Part shown: positions 32,601 to 44,207 of the stretch, piece by piece
How the letters are laid out: every line of letters begins with the position of its first letter
Numbering within the stretch: position 1 is the first letter of the stretch
NCBI GenBank assembly: GCA_023055425.1
Contig: JALGPY010000002.1
Span: forward strand, 49,499,321 to 49,563,320
Length of the DNA stretch: 64,000 nt
Direction: 5' to 3'
From: Linanthus parryae
Lineage: Eukaryota > Streptophyta > Magnoliopsida > Ericales > Polemoniaceae
Notes under the pieces: model-generated
The model's input: the letters and a program-made list of their open reading frames with translations, nothing else
Told to the model about the DNA's origin: nothing
Database searches by the model: none
Position numbers and translations under genes: made by a program

Positions 32601-33637
32601 GAAAGTTTACTGTGGCTTCTGCTTACCACATGATTTCTAGGAGAAATGATCACTCCCTGCTGACCTGGGATTGGCTTTGGAAGAAATAGATCCCTTCTAA
32701 ATTAATCTTTTTTGCTTGGAAAATTAGACATAATAAACTTTTTACTGATTTCCAAAGATTCCTTAGGGGCATGACCCCTGATGATTCTTGTCCTCACTGT
32801 CGTGGTATTAGTGAGGACCAGAATCACAATTTTAGAAGCTGTCCAAAAAGCTTAGCTATTTGGACAGTGATGTTTATTTCCCCTTGGCTTTTGTCTATTC
32901 AGAACTCTGATTTCATGCACTGGTTTGATTCCAATCTCAGAACCAACACTACACACTCTGTGTTGTTTATTTGTGGGTTCTGGAGAATTTGGGTTAATAG
33001 AAACAATTTCTGTTTTAACAAAATCCTTACACCTACTTTTGTGAGTGTGTCCAGTATTCAGAAATTTGCTGAAGAGATTGGGAATGCTTGGAGTATGAAA
33101 TCAGGTTATGAGGGTTTAACTTCTACTAATAAAGTGGTTTGGTGTCCCCCCTGTGCAGGTAAGTTTAAGCTGAATTGTGATGGGAGCAAAAAAGGGGAAG
33201 GTGGCATTGCTGGATTTGGTGGGGTTCTGAGGGATGATAAAGGGCAATGGATCAAAGGTCTTATGGGTAAAATTGGATTTAGCTCTGTTCTGGAATCTGA
33301 ACTTTGGGGTATTCATAGGGGCCTTGTGCTGATTCACCAAATGAATCTGAAGGATGTTATTGTTGAAACTGACTCTTTGGAAGCCAGTTCCATCTGCACC
33401 AAGCTCCACTCTTCTGACTTTCCATTCAAGGTCATTGCTAGAGATATTGTTGTTTTACTTGAAGGATGCAATTGTCAGCTGATTATATCAGCAGGGATAT
33501 GAATGGGGTGGCGGATGCCCTGGCAAAGATGGGGGCTAACCAAGCTGAAACCCTTGTCATCTTAGAAGACTGCCCTATGCAAGTTGCCAATCTGGTTGTG
33601 AAGGATATCATCCTTAGTGATTGTGAGCATCAAGCTT
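29620..33637 (+). pseudogene. LINE ORF2: endonuclease, reverse transcriptase, zinc finger, RNase H
   Basis: ORF2 starts MFWNCRGTKNKSFKENFKFL at 29620. Endonuclease motifs are DPWLLVGDFNDFTGD and TYSDHSPI. RT motifs are NKNRAPGPDGFNAAFF, HFRPIGLCNVTYKTV, QSSFIPGRATCDNIIL, LEKAYDRLSW, RGIRQGDPLSPYIFLLC and the catalytic FFADDMLLFSEAS (near 31610). The zinc-finger region reads DDSCPHCRGISEDQNHNF (32780s). RNase H of the RVT_3 type follows with FKLNCDGSKKGEGGIAGFG and IVETDSLEASS, ending MNGVADALAKMGANQAETLV. Stops or frame changes occur near 29718, 30325, 31286, 31462, 31602, 32016, 32270, 32689 and 33500, so the protein cannot be made whole. Confidence 0.88.
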
Positions 33638-33736
33638 GCTCTTAGGGCCTTGCTTGCTGCTGTCGTCTTTCCTTTCTAGTCTTGTTGGTTTTTTCTGTTT
33701 CTTTCTTGTTGTTGTTTCGGATTGATCAAAAAAAAA

Positions 33737-34510
33737 CTTGTACCTCTCCACCCCTCCTCTCTCTCGACCCCTCTCCTTTCCCAAGACCACCGCCTCTATT
33801 GTCCCCAAGGCCGAAAACCATGGTCATACGCTACCTCTTCCCCTTTCTCACACTCGCGATCTGCAACACTGTGGGTGGGACTGGGTTGGCTTTTTTCTGC
33901 TTCTTCATCATCCAAAACCCCAAAACAGAGCCTACCTTGGTAGCCGGCAATTTTCTCTGTCCTCGCCGGCGTCAAGGCCATTAATTCCCACAAACATGAC
34001 CCTTACACGGCTCCTGAACGGCGGGTGAAATTGGGTATTTTGGGTTTGATTAAATTCTGGTGTGATTGCGATTTAATTGGGTTAAATTTTGGGTTGGGGA
34101 ATCTCGGAGTGGAGGGTTTGGAAAATTGAATGTTCATCTGGGATCAACTGTGATTTTTAATCTTAGTTGTTGTCTGTATTTGTCACGGGTTTTTGTCTAA
34201 GTTCATACTGAGGAATGGGTGTTGATTTGGGGCTTCAATTGTTCAGGTTAACTGAATGGTGGTGGTCGATTTTCTTGGCCGCGTTACAGATAGTTGATTT
34301 CTCTCTGCCTCTCCATCCTCTAAATTTAATTGTTTGGTTCTAAGTGTGAAAAGTGATTAAAATCGATTCTTGAAGTTTTAAGTGAAATGATGAACTCTGG
34401 TTGAATGGTGAAGGATCGGAATCTGGATTTGTGGTTGCATCAGTGGCGGTGGTGGTGTTAGTTGTGACAATGGTGGTTATGGTGGTGGAGGTTGTTGCTA
34501 AATTCACGTT
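33737..34510 (+). other. Gene-like tract of unknown origin inside the 16-kb element
   Basis: Pyrimidine-rich leader-like sequence (33742-33800) is followed by an ATG at 33820 opening MVIRYLFPFLTLAICNTVGG and a second hydrophobic stretch (LAFFCFFII). A second frame reads AINSHKHDPYTAPERRVKLG near 33980-34040, then AT-rich intron-like sequence. It lies between the LINE tail and the paired repeats, in the remnant interior of the element, and could be a captured host gene fragment. I do not recognise the protein. Confidence 0.35.
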
Positions 34511-34513
34511 TTT

Positions 34514-34913
34514 ATTAGTACAAGAGTATTGCCTGTGCCCGAGAGGCACTATCCCTAAATTGGATAGTTTTTAAATTAAGAGGGTTTTTTTTAAATGAAT
34601 TTAGAGGTCTTATCCAAATATATATTTACACATGTGGTGGAAAGAAAACAACTCTCAAGTATGGGATGAGCATTATAATGTACGTGAAAATCACTCACAT
34701 CCTATCTCCTATTAGTTAGGGATGTAGTTGAGAAAAACATCTCTTACATTAGTTACGGATGTCCAAGGAGAGTGGGTAGTTAGGAATGTCCAAGGAGAGT
34801 GAGTAGTTAGAAATGTAATAAGTAGGTGAGATCTAATGGTGGGGATGGGGTTGATTTAATCTAACGGTTGAAAAATCATTAGTTAGTTAAACCATGCAAT
34901 TTTATAATATAGA
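34514..34913. repeat. Dispersed repeat unit, copy 1 (about 400 bp)
   Basis: It begins GAGTATTGCCTGTGCCCGAG and ends TTTTATAATATAGA. It is directly followed by copy 2 with the same start and end, so the two form a tandem pair. Copy 1 holds the uninterrupted version of the site (GCACTATCCCTAAATT) where a Copia entered copy 2. Confidence 0.75.
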
Positions 34914-35185
34914 CTAGAATATTGCCCGTGCCTGAGGGCACTATTATAGGAACTGTAGGGACTAAATAGCATTTACTTTAGACCTAGCTTCTAGTAGCTT
35001 CTTGGTATTCTATATAAAGAGATGTAGTCCTGCACCAATATTCATTCAATACAATTCATTATTCCATCTTGTCTGTCATGGTATCAGAGCAGAAGATCCG
35101 CGTCTTCTCTCAAAACCCTAACCCTAACCCTAGCCGCCCCATCCTCTGAACAGCCTCACCGTTTAGCGATCAAGGCGCAGCCACC

Positions 35186-38100
35186 ATGGCTCAAACCACG
35201 CCGTTTTTCTCTTCCGCTCCCGTTGTTTTCGACGCCACCAAACCCTTGGTGGTGATCAACCCTACCAATGCCATCCAAAAACTTGATGTTGGCAACTACA
35301 CCCTCTGGCAGTCACAAACCCTCTTCACCCTACGAGGGCATGGGCTTGCTGGGTTTATTGATGGCACGATCCTCCCACCGCCACCAACGGTGACGAAACA
35401 GGATGTTGCCGCAACTCAGAAGCACAGACGACGACCGAAACCACCGCTACCTCCACCGGTATCGGCACTGCCTCGTCAGGCGTGTCCGAATCCACCTCCG
35501 AAACTTCGGCTACGCCGGCTGCTGGACAAGTGGTCCCTAATCCAAGCTATATTGCTTGGTACCAGCATGATCAGTTGATCGCTGCATACTTAGTAAGTAA
35601 TCTGACACCCACGGCGTTCTCCCATGTCGCACGCGCACAATCTGCGGTTCTGATCTGGGATACACTTCGCAACATCTACGCTAAAATCTCCATGAGTCAT
35701 ATTATGCATATCAAGGAGCACCTGAAGCGTCCTCTCCAAGGAGCTCGCACAATTGCGGAGTTTCTTCGTTTTGTAAAAAACAAAGCCGATGAACTCGCCC
35801 TCCTTGGCAAACCCATGGACGAAGTTGATGTGGTTGATCGGATCTTAGATGGTCTCAATGAGGTAATCATCCAGTGGTTGTAGCTATCAGGAGTAGGGAC
35901 ACTGATATTGGATACGAAGAACTATTTGAAAAGCTGTCTCATCAGGAACTTACACTCCAGAGTCAGTCTCTAACTCCGATCAGTGGATCTCCTGCATCTG
36001 CCAATTACAGCACAGGCCCTTCCGCCAAGAATAAAGGGCGCAACTGTGGCCAGCAGCAACCACATCCGCAGCCCTCTCAACCCTCTCAGCAGTACTGGCC
36101 GAACCCTCGTCGTAGCAATGGCCATCTCCACAGCCACAGCAGTGGTCGGCTCCGTCCGCTCCATGGAACCCAACCGGTTCCCAGCAGCAGTCATCTGGTA
36201 ACCGCAGTCCCAAACCCTTTAAAGGGTTCTGTCAAGGGTGTAATGCACAGGGTCATCGGATTCGAGACTGCCCCCAGTTCAGTGTCTCCGTTAAATCCGG
36301 ACCTCCTCAGTTTGGATCAATCAGGCCTTCTGCCGGGGCTAACCTTGTCACTGCTCCCTCAGCACCTAGTCCAGTGACTCCGGCGTGGCTCTTAGATAGT
36401 GGCGCCACTCATCAAATCACTTCCGATATGCAGAATCTCTCCTTTCATCAGCCTTATCAGCATACTGAGGATGTCATGATTGGTGATGGTACAGGTCTTC
36501 CGATTACTCACAGTGGTTCTGTTTATCTTCAGCATGGTGCCCATCGTTTTTCTTTATCTAGAGTTTTATGTGTTCCTTCAATTAAACAAAACTTACTGTT
36601 GCGAAATTGTGTGAACAAAATCATCTGACTGTTGAGTTCTCACATACTGGTTTTGTTTTGAAGGATCGAACTACGGGGGCGCCACTTCTCACATGACCTC
36701 TTAGGAATGGAGACAGCCAACCATTCACCTCCTCTTGCACTTACCATGGAGTCCAGACCCACTTTCAGTTCTTGGCATCATCGCCTTGGTCATCCTGCTG
36801 TTCCCATTTGTCAGCATCTTATTTCTAGGTTTTCTCTTTCAGTAGCTAATAAGTCTGAGTCGCACATTTGTCCTGCGTGTCAGTGTGCTAAGAGTCATAA
36901 ATTGCCTTTTCAGGCCTCTAGTATTAGGTCTACTCGGCCGCTAGAGTTTATATTTTCTGATGTTTGGACTTCACCAGTATACTCCTTCGATGGTCTAAAT
37001 ACTTTGTCACATTCATTGATCATTTTTCGAGATATATTTGGTTTTATCCCATGAAGCGCAAGTCTCAGTTGTCTGACATTTTTATTCGCTTTCGTGCTCT
37101 GGTTGAAAAATATTTTTCCCTACAAATCAAAACATTATTTTCTGACAATGGTGGTGAGTACATTGGTCTTTGTCACTATCTGGCGTCCAATGAAATCTCA
37201 CATCTTACCTCTCCACCTCACACGCCTGAGCATAATGGATACGCCGAGCGCCGACACATCGTAGAAACTGGTCTAGCTCTTCTCCATCACGCTTGTATGC
37301 CCACTACCTACTAGCCCTATGCCTTTGCCACATTTGTCTATCTCATCAATAGACTTCCCACCCGTACTCTCAACATGGTGTCTCCCCTCGCAGTGATTTT
37401 TAAACAAACTCCCAACTATCTCAAGCTTCGCATCTTTGGTTGTAGGTGCTATCCTTGGTTGCGTCTGAAATACCCCGTTTTGTGAATAAGGGTATTTTGG
37501 GTATTTGTGATATTCGACTATGGATACTTTGGGTATTTGTGACATGTGACTAGGGATATTTTGGGTATTTGTGATATTATTACTTGTGTTGGGAGTGAAA
37601 TCTAAATGTTGGGAGTCATTTGTAAAGATTTGCTAGCAATTTGGGATCTTTGTGTCTTTTATCTAAAGTTATTAGTGCCTTTAATTAAGTTGGGGGAGGT
37701 AGTTGTCTTATTACCTAAACTAGTGGTGGATAAGTGTCTTTCTGCACTGATTGATATGATTTTTGACCCAAAAATCATACCAGACAGATTTTTCTCACCC
37801 AAAATCACGTCAGTTGTGATTTTTCTTCATCCTCATCGTATTCTCCCTCAATCCCTCTCTATCTCTCTTCCTCTCTCACGATCAAACAAAAAAAACCCTC
37901 ACGCAATCTCTCTTTCCCTCTCCCTCACGTGCACTCTCTCCCTCTCTGGTCGTCTCTCTCCCTCACGGCAACAGAAGCAGCAGCGGCATCACAGCCACCG
38001 CCGCCTCTCTCTCTCAGGTTCGTCTCTCTCTCTCTCTCTCTCTCTCCTTCTCTGCCCGTGCGTTCTTCTCCTTCTCTTCCTGCGTTTTGTTCATCTTCTT

Positions 38101-41100
38101 CTTCTTCCTCCATGATTGTTGATGTATATTTTTCCGGCAGCCCTTGATTTGTCGCCAACATCTTCATCTCCATCACTTCAATCACTCGAATCTCTCACAT
38201 CTCATGTAAGTAACATGTTACTCGTTAATTTCAGATTTGTTGTACTCACTTTGATTACCGTTTTCACCACGTAGAACATCTCTAATCACTATATTCGTTG
38301 TTCAAGTGATTATTCATAAACCCTAGTTTATGTAAGGGGTTAAATCAACCCAAACAATAGGATTAGCTAGTAATTACCACTTGTTTGATGTGGGTATTCA
38401 TGTTGTATTAGGTTTAGTATGAATGTGGGATGAACTAGATGATTGGGGGAAAAGTTTCATGGAAATTGTTATTTCCCGTATGGGTATTTTGAGGGGAATT
38501 GGAAATTTGAAACGAGCATATCTTTTGATTCAGGAATCGAAATTAAGATCCGTTTGAGCCTAAACTTATTATTTTGAATGTTTTGAATCCAATGGAACTG
38601 TTTTTGAGCCATGATCTGTTTGGGAAACTGGAGTAATGAATTGGTGGAGTTATGATAGGTTATGTATACTTTAGGTTATTGGATTTTGGAATAAGGTTTT
38701 GGGATTGGTTTTGAAGTATGAATTAAGGGGGATGTTGGGTTGATTTTAGAACCCTAAAGCGTTGGGTGTCATGTGCATATAATATAGATTAGTATTTTAT
38801 TACTAAGACATTGTAATTTAATTAGAGTATTGTTAACTTGTAGGCGACGATTTCACCTAAGACGCATACGTTGAGTACTACGATTGAGTCGCCGTAATCA
38901 CTTGCAAACGAGGTGAGTAAACATGCCAGGCCTAGTGTGCCTAACTCCCTTCGTGTCAAATGATTTCTTTTTACATGTCTCAAAATGGATTACGTGCTAT
39001 GTGTTTATGTGTCATTTAAACATCCAATTTTACTTGTAACTGCTTTTCTTGGAAATAACATAATAAGTTATCAATTCACGATAACGTAAAGTGGAAGAGT
39101 TGTGCGGGATTGTCTCATGGTTACTATTGGGCTTGGTCGGGTTATACCCGGCCAATTAATTGTATTTAATCCGATTGCAAGGCCCCGGATCGCTCCTAGT
39201 ACTCACCTTTCTGACCGCAAGAAGTCTGTAAGGGGGTGTCGACACTTAAGGTCTTGGATGCTTGCGAAGTGATTGGTTCTTCCCCGTATCAACTAATTGA
39301 AATTGTGATCTTTTGGAATTAATGGTTATTAATGGGAAAAAGAATGAGTATGAAATTTGGGATTTCCCAACTTGAGTATTGAACTCGAATTTGCGAACTG
39401 TAAACTCTCATGTTTTCTTACTAGTGTCAAATTCAAACTTCCGCTGTGTTTAAAGTTAAACTCCTACTCGCAAAATGGTCATTGTTTTTATAACTGCCTC
39501 ATCATCATTTTACATGCTTGGGTGTTTGCTTGCCAGTATTTTTATGCTGATTTTTGTACTGTGGTGTTTCTTTTATTTCTGCACCACAGGTCCAGGTGGT
39601 GAGTATTTGGCTTAGCGGGGGACGCGGATCATCACCTAAAAAATTAGTAACTTTCATTTCAATAAAAGTAGAACTCATTTGTTAGATTATAACACACTAG
39701 TTTGTTAAGCGCCCACGTTTGAGGCAGCTTTGGAGTTGTAATAAAGTTCTATTGTTTAACTTTTAATTTAGTTTGCTTGAGATCCACTTTTAAATGTCCT
39801 TGTATCCGGGCTTTGTCTCGGGTACGGAGTGACACCCCCCGGGCCTCCGGCTTGGTCATTTTGGGGGTGTTACAGCGTCCCTACACCTCCCATAAGCTTG
39901 AGCCTTGATCTGTTCCCTGCATCTTTGTTGGCTACTCCCTTACTCAGAGTGCATATCTATGTCTCGATCCCGTCACTCATCGCTTGTATGTCTCCAGACA
40001 TGTCCAGTTTGATGAGTCTCAGTTTCCCCTATCCCTATCACTTCTTCCTAGCACTAACACCGAGCTTCCTTCTGATGACTGGTTCCCTTCTGTCCAGTTC
40101 TTACCCCCTGTAGTGGCGCCCCCACTGATCCCCCTGTTCCTCCCCCTCAGCGGTACTCTGGGTTACAGTACAGTAGACGGCCTAAACCGTCGGCTCCACC
40201 AGCATCTTCTGATCTAGTGGCCCCCACGGCCTCGCTGGACCCTGTGGTTCCCACAGTTGCATCGGATTCTCAGGAAACGGCTCCCTCTTCAGTTTCCGCG
40301 GGTCCTTCAGTTCTGTCTGGTCATGGCATGGTTACCCGCTCTAAAGATGGAACAGTACCGCCTCGTCAGAAGTACTCTCTCAGTGCCACAGTCATTTCTT
40401 CAGATGATGAGCCGTCTACAGCCAATCAGGCTTTGCGTGACCCTCAGTGACGGTTTGCTATGGCTGCCGAGTTTGATGCTCTCCTGAGCAATGACACTTG
40501 GAACTTAGTTCCTGCCACTTTCGGAAAAAATCTGGTTGGTTGCAGGTGGGTGTGTCGCATAAAGCGACGACAGGATGGCTCTGTTGACAGGTATAAAGCC
40601 CGACTTGTGGTCAACGGTTTTCATCAGCGCCCTGGTATTGACTATCATGATACTTTCAGTCTGGTTGTGAAGTCGACTACCATTCGTGTTATTCTCGCTA
40701 TTGCTATCAGTCAGGGTTGGCACTGAAGCAGTTGGATGTCAACAATGTCTTCCTACAGGGTACTCTTCATGAGGATGTATTCATGGCTCAGCCTCAGGGG
40801 TTCATTGACTGGGATCGTCCTTCTCATGTATGTCGCCTCAAAAAGGCGATCTATGGCCTTAAACAGGCTCCACGGGCTGGGTACGCTGAGTTGCGCCAAT
40901 TTCTTCTACAACAGGGGTTCACTAACTCCAAGGCCGACACCTCTCTTTTTATGTATCGTGGTTCAGGCACGACTGTATTCCTTCTGGTTTACGTTGATGA
41001 CATCATTGTTACTGGTTCTGATGCTTCCTCTGTCCAGAAGTGTATCTCTGCCTTGTCTCACAGGTTTTCTCTCAAAGACTTAGGTGACTTATCTTATTTT

Positions 41101-41973
41101 CTAGGAGTTGAGGTTGTTCGCCATCGTGACGGTTTGTTGCTCTCTCAGAGTGGTTATGTTCGTGACCCCCTCTAGCGACAGGGCATGACCGATGCCAATC
41201 CGGTTCAGACTCCGCTGGATCCATCTGCAACTCTCTCACTCACTAGTGGTTCGGCTCTCTCGGATGCTACTGCTTATAGGACTGTTGTTGAGAGCTTGCA
41301 GTACTTGTCTCTTACAAGGTCGGATATTGCCTATGCTGTTAACAAGTTGTCTCAGTTTATGCATCGTCCCACCACTACTCACTGGCATGCTGTCCGGCGT
41401 CTTCTTCGCTATCTACAGGGTACTCTCGATATGGGAATTGTTATTCGTCGTGGTCCGGCTTCCCTCTATGCCTTTTCCGATGCTGACTGGGCAGGGGACA
41501 AGGATGATTTTTTCTCTACGACCGCTTACTTGGTCTACATCGGTGGTTCCCTCGTAGCTTGGAGTTCTAAGAAGCAGAAGACTGTGGCTCGATCGTCTAC
41601 TGAGGCTGAGTATCGTGCTGTGGCTGCCACTTCTGCTGAGTTATGTTGGGTGTCTTATCTGCTTGCTGAACATGGCGTTACCCTCAGCTCCTCTCCGGTT
41701 ATCTACTGCGACAATATTGGTGCCACTTACCTCTGCTCCAATCCCGTTTTCCACTCTCGCATGAAGCATCTGGCATTGGATTTCCACTTTGTGCGCGGAC
41801 AAGTTCAGGCTCGTCAACTACGTGTCTCTCATGTTTTCTCAGCTGATCAGCTTGCGGACTGTCTTACCAAAGCTCTTTCCAGAGTTACGTTTCTTGGTCT
41901 TCGTGGCAAGATTGGAGTCTTCTCTAGATTCTCCATCTTGCGGGGGCGTATAGGAACTGTAGGGACTAAATAG
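35186..41973 (+). pseudogene. Copia gag-pol polyprotein, frameshifted and interrupted
   Basis: Gag starts MAQTTPFFSSAPVVF at 35186, with KLDVGNYTLWQSQTLFTLRG. It shifts frame near 35540 (IAWYQHDQLIAAYLVSNLTP) and again at 35880. The protease motif is WLLDSGATHQITSD (36394). The pre-integrase block WHHRLGHPAVP to CPACQCAKSHKLPF lies at 36774-36906. The integrase has LFSDNGGEY and HTPEHNGYAERRH and is interrupted at CRCYPWLR by the solo LTR. Reverse transcriptase (40460-41175) holds LLVYVDDIIVTGSD. RNase H (41185-41973) holds FSDADWAG and SSTEAEYRAV. Stops near 36626, 37312, 40450, 40724 and 41175 disable it, although RT and RNase H are nearly complete. Confidence 0.9.
37466..39874. mobile_element. 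Solo LTR of a Ty3-type element, 2409 bp
   Basis: It begins TGAAATACCCCG and ends GGGGGTGTTACA, the TG/CA ends typical of long Ty3 LTRs. GCGTC at 37461-37465 and 39875-39879 is a perfect 5-bp duplication. It splits a Copia integrase codon series that resumes directly afterward (PWLR to PYTSHKLEP). There is no internal domain, so it arose by recombination between two LTRs. It contains CT-rich sequence (37850-38050) whose frames are not genes. Confidence 0.92.
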
Positions 41974-42599
41974 CAATTACTTTAGACCTAGCTTCTAGTA
42001 GCTTCTTGGTATTCTATATAAAGAGATGTAGTCCTGCACCATTATTCATTCAATACAATTCATTATTCATCTTGTCTGTCAACTATCACTAAATTTGATA
42101 GTGTTTGAATTTAAATGTGTTTTTTTAAATGAGCTTAGAGATGTTATCCAAAGATTTTATTTACAATTGTGGTAAAAAAAAAGGAACAACTTCCAAGTAT
42201 GGGATGAGCTTTATAATGGACGTGGGAATCACTCACAACCTCTCTCATATTAGTTAAGGGTAGTTTTGGTGAAAAAAAAACCTCTCTCCTATTAGTTGGA
42301 GATGTAATAAGTAGGTAAAATCTAATGGTGGAGATGGGATTGATTTAATCTGACGGCTGAAAATTCATAAATTAGTTAAACCATGCTATTTTATAATATA
42401 GATGAAGATGAGTTTTTTGCCTTTATGGGTTGTGGCCGGAATGTGGGGCAACTTGCGGCGGAGATGGTGGCTAGAGTAGTTGAGATGGTGGTAGTAGTGT
42501 GGGAGGTGGGGTGATATTCGAGAGTTCTTTATTAACATGAAGTTTGACCTTATTGCCCTTACAGATTAGGACACGCATGGAAACTAACGGAATATTGTC

Positions 42600-42717
42600 G
42601 TCTAACATGCTAAATGGTAATTTTTTCCCCAATTTCAATAAGCTAGTACTATTGTAAATGGGGGTTGCAATCAGCCTTTTTCAGTATACTAGAGATATGC
42701 AATCAACAATTAAGCCT
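42600..42717 (-). repeat. Right terminal inverted repeat of the 16-kb element
   Basis: It is the inverted partner of 26754-26885, ending AAGCCT at 42717 and followed by the target duplication ACTTTT. Confidence 0.65.
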
Positions 42718-42723
42718 ACTTTT

Positions 42724-43142
42724 TATTGAAGTTAAATGACCTTACAACTTTCTATAAGTAAAAAATTAAAATATTCACTTATATCATCAACGAGATTCAA
42801 ATATGGTCAAGTTTGTGGCAAAAATGTAACTTACCACTAAACTAAACTTAAAGCTTATATTAATACCACATCAAAATATATAATTAACTTAACTGTAGCT
42901 ATTAAAAAAAGTTACAATTATAAAACTTAGGCCAATTATAATTAACTTAGATTTTTATTAAGCTATCTTCTTTAACATGACTGTGCTGTTCTGATATTTT
43001 CAGTTGTGTTAATGTTTTCTAATACTATAGTACTTAGTGCAATACTGATTTTTTGAGAAATTGTGCAATACTAATTAGTGCAATACTAATTAACAGAGTA
43101 TTCTCAATAAAGACATTTAAATGTGTGCTCCAAAGACTACTA
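42724..43142. other. AT-rich stretch, no gene seen
   Basis: No frames of note. A short repeat of GTGCAATACTAATTAG occurs at 43062-43091. Confidence 0.4.
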
Positions 43143-43255
<113 letters not shown>

Positions 43256-43498
43256 AATTGATCTCTAAGTTCTTGGTATTTTAATGATACAAACTTACTG
43301 TCTCAACACAATTTAATGTTTTACTACTACTACTACATTCATATCAATTATTTAATTCATAATTCACCATCACAAAAATTGAAAAGAAATAAAATGTTGT
43401 ACTAAACTTATCAATTCTCCTATAAGAAACTAACGGAAGCTATACAACGTATATAGAGCATCATACTTAGCAGCAACTATATAACCCAGGTACTAATA

Positions 43499-43602
43499 TC
43501 TTTCTATTCATGTTTCATTTTGCTTTTTAAAAGCATGCAGTACTACTATGTCTTTCTATTCATGTTTCATTTTGCTTTTTAAAAGCATGCAGTACTATTA
43601 TG
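43499..43602. repeat. Tandem duplication, two 52-bp copies
   Basis: Both copies read TTTCTATTCATGTTTCATTT then GCTTTTTAAAAGCATGCAG; they differ at one base (TACTACTATG against TACTATTATG). Confidence 0.93.
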
Positions 43603-43836
43603 TTGATTCTCTAGCTTACAACTTGGAATAACAATAATTAGGAAGATTAGACACCCAGTATATGATAGAACTTTCGACATAAAATCCCTGAGCAGTGCGC
43701 TACATGCACTATCAAAATGACACAACCCCGCTTTTACTGCTTATATATAGTTATGAACAATATTATAGAATAAATTCTTCTCCTCGAGAATTTGTACCTG
43801 TGTACACGTTTGGAGACATGCCAAAGCAGTTCCATG

Positions 43837-44199
43837 CTAAGTTACCTGGAACGCGGATCGTTCCGATTCGTGGAACAGGAACGGGATCGCGGAACGCCAT
43901 ACCCTATGGAATTCGGTACGCCAGGGGTAGGCTTCTTTGGATACCTTTGTAGCTGTTTTACAATTTATCGCAAATCATGAAGTGTAAAACTGCTCAATAT
44001 ATGAAATATTTAAAAGTCAATACTCTAAAAATGGATGTAACTTAGCAAAATTCCCCCTTTTACATAGATGCTTTAGGTGAAAATAGTGAAAAAATAGGGA
44101 TCGCCAAATTAAGCGATCTGGATCGCTGGTGTTCCATGTTTCGGAACGCGTGATCCAATTCGCAATTCGCGGGGGTACGAGTGAATTGTGGTAACACTG
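43837..44199. mobile_element. hAT-type MITE, copy 1 (363 bp)
   Basis: The ends CTAAGTTACC and GGTAACACTG are imperfect inverted repeats (the right end inverts to CAGTGTTACC). GTTCCATG at 43829-43836 and 44200-44207 is a perfect 8-bp duplication, as expected for hAT. A related copy lies at 59133-59505. Confidence 0.9.
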
Positions 44200-44207
44200 G
44201 TTCCATG

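Larger units (their letters stand above)
27490..33736 (+). mobile_element. Near full-length L1-type LINE, broken
   Basis: ORF1, ORF2 and a 3' end with nine A residues (33728-33736, after GATTGATC) lie in the usual order. The start is approximate; leader-like sequence precedes the first ATG at 27583. ORF1 and ORF2 each contain frame changes, so the copy is inactive, but conservation is far better than in the LINE at 2461-7843. I found no target duplication. Confidence 0.85.
34945..42081 (+). mobile_element. Ty1/Copia retrotransposon, 7.1 kb including a nested solo LTR
   Basis: The LTRs are 34945-35078 and 41949-42081 (134 and 133 bp), both starting TATAGGAACTGTAGGG and ending TTGTCTGTCA; they differ by two substitutions and one 1-bp indel by eye. 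ACTAT at 34940-34944 and 42082-42086 is a perfect 5-bp duplication. The primer site TGGTATCAGAGC is at 35079-35090 and the polypurine tract GCGGGGGCG at 41940-41948. The LTRs start TA instead of the usual TG; this is the same in both copies. A 2409-bp solo LTR (37466-39874) sits in the integrase region. Confidence 0.93.
34914..42402. repeat. Dispersed repeat unit, copy 2, split by a Copia element
   Basis: The left part is 34914-34944 (GAATATTGCCCGTGCCTGAG). The right part is 42082-42402, resuming ACTATCACTAAATTTGATAG and ending TTTTATAATATAGA. The total without the insertion is about 350 bp. The family is not recognised. Confidence 0.75.
26754..42717. mobile_element. Putative DNA transposon with long terminal inverted repeats, about 16 kb with nested insertions
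   Basis: The left end (26754 on) reads AGGCTTAATTGCTAATTGCA. The right end, read inward on the minus strand from 42717, reads AGGCTTAATTGTTGATTGCA. Similarity continues through GGCTGATTGCAACC and TAGCTTATTGAAA for about 120 bases on each side; the left arm holds one extra unit of about 40 bases. ACTTTT at 26748-26753 and 42718-42723 is a perfect 6-bp target duplication. After removing the TRIM-like, LINE and Copia insertions and the paired repeats, roughly 1.3 kb of original interior remains. No transposase is visible, and the superfamily is uncertain (Mutator-like would normally make 8-9 bp duplications). Confidence 0.65.

Noticed and set aside
37606..38185. 169-codon frame and its neighbours in CT-rich sequence
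   Set aside because: They lie inside a solo LTR and reflect CT-repeat composition.
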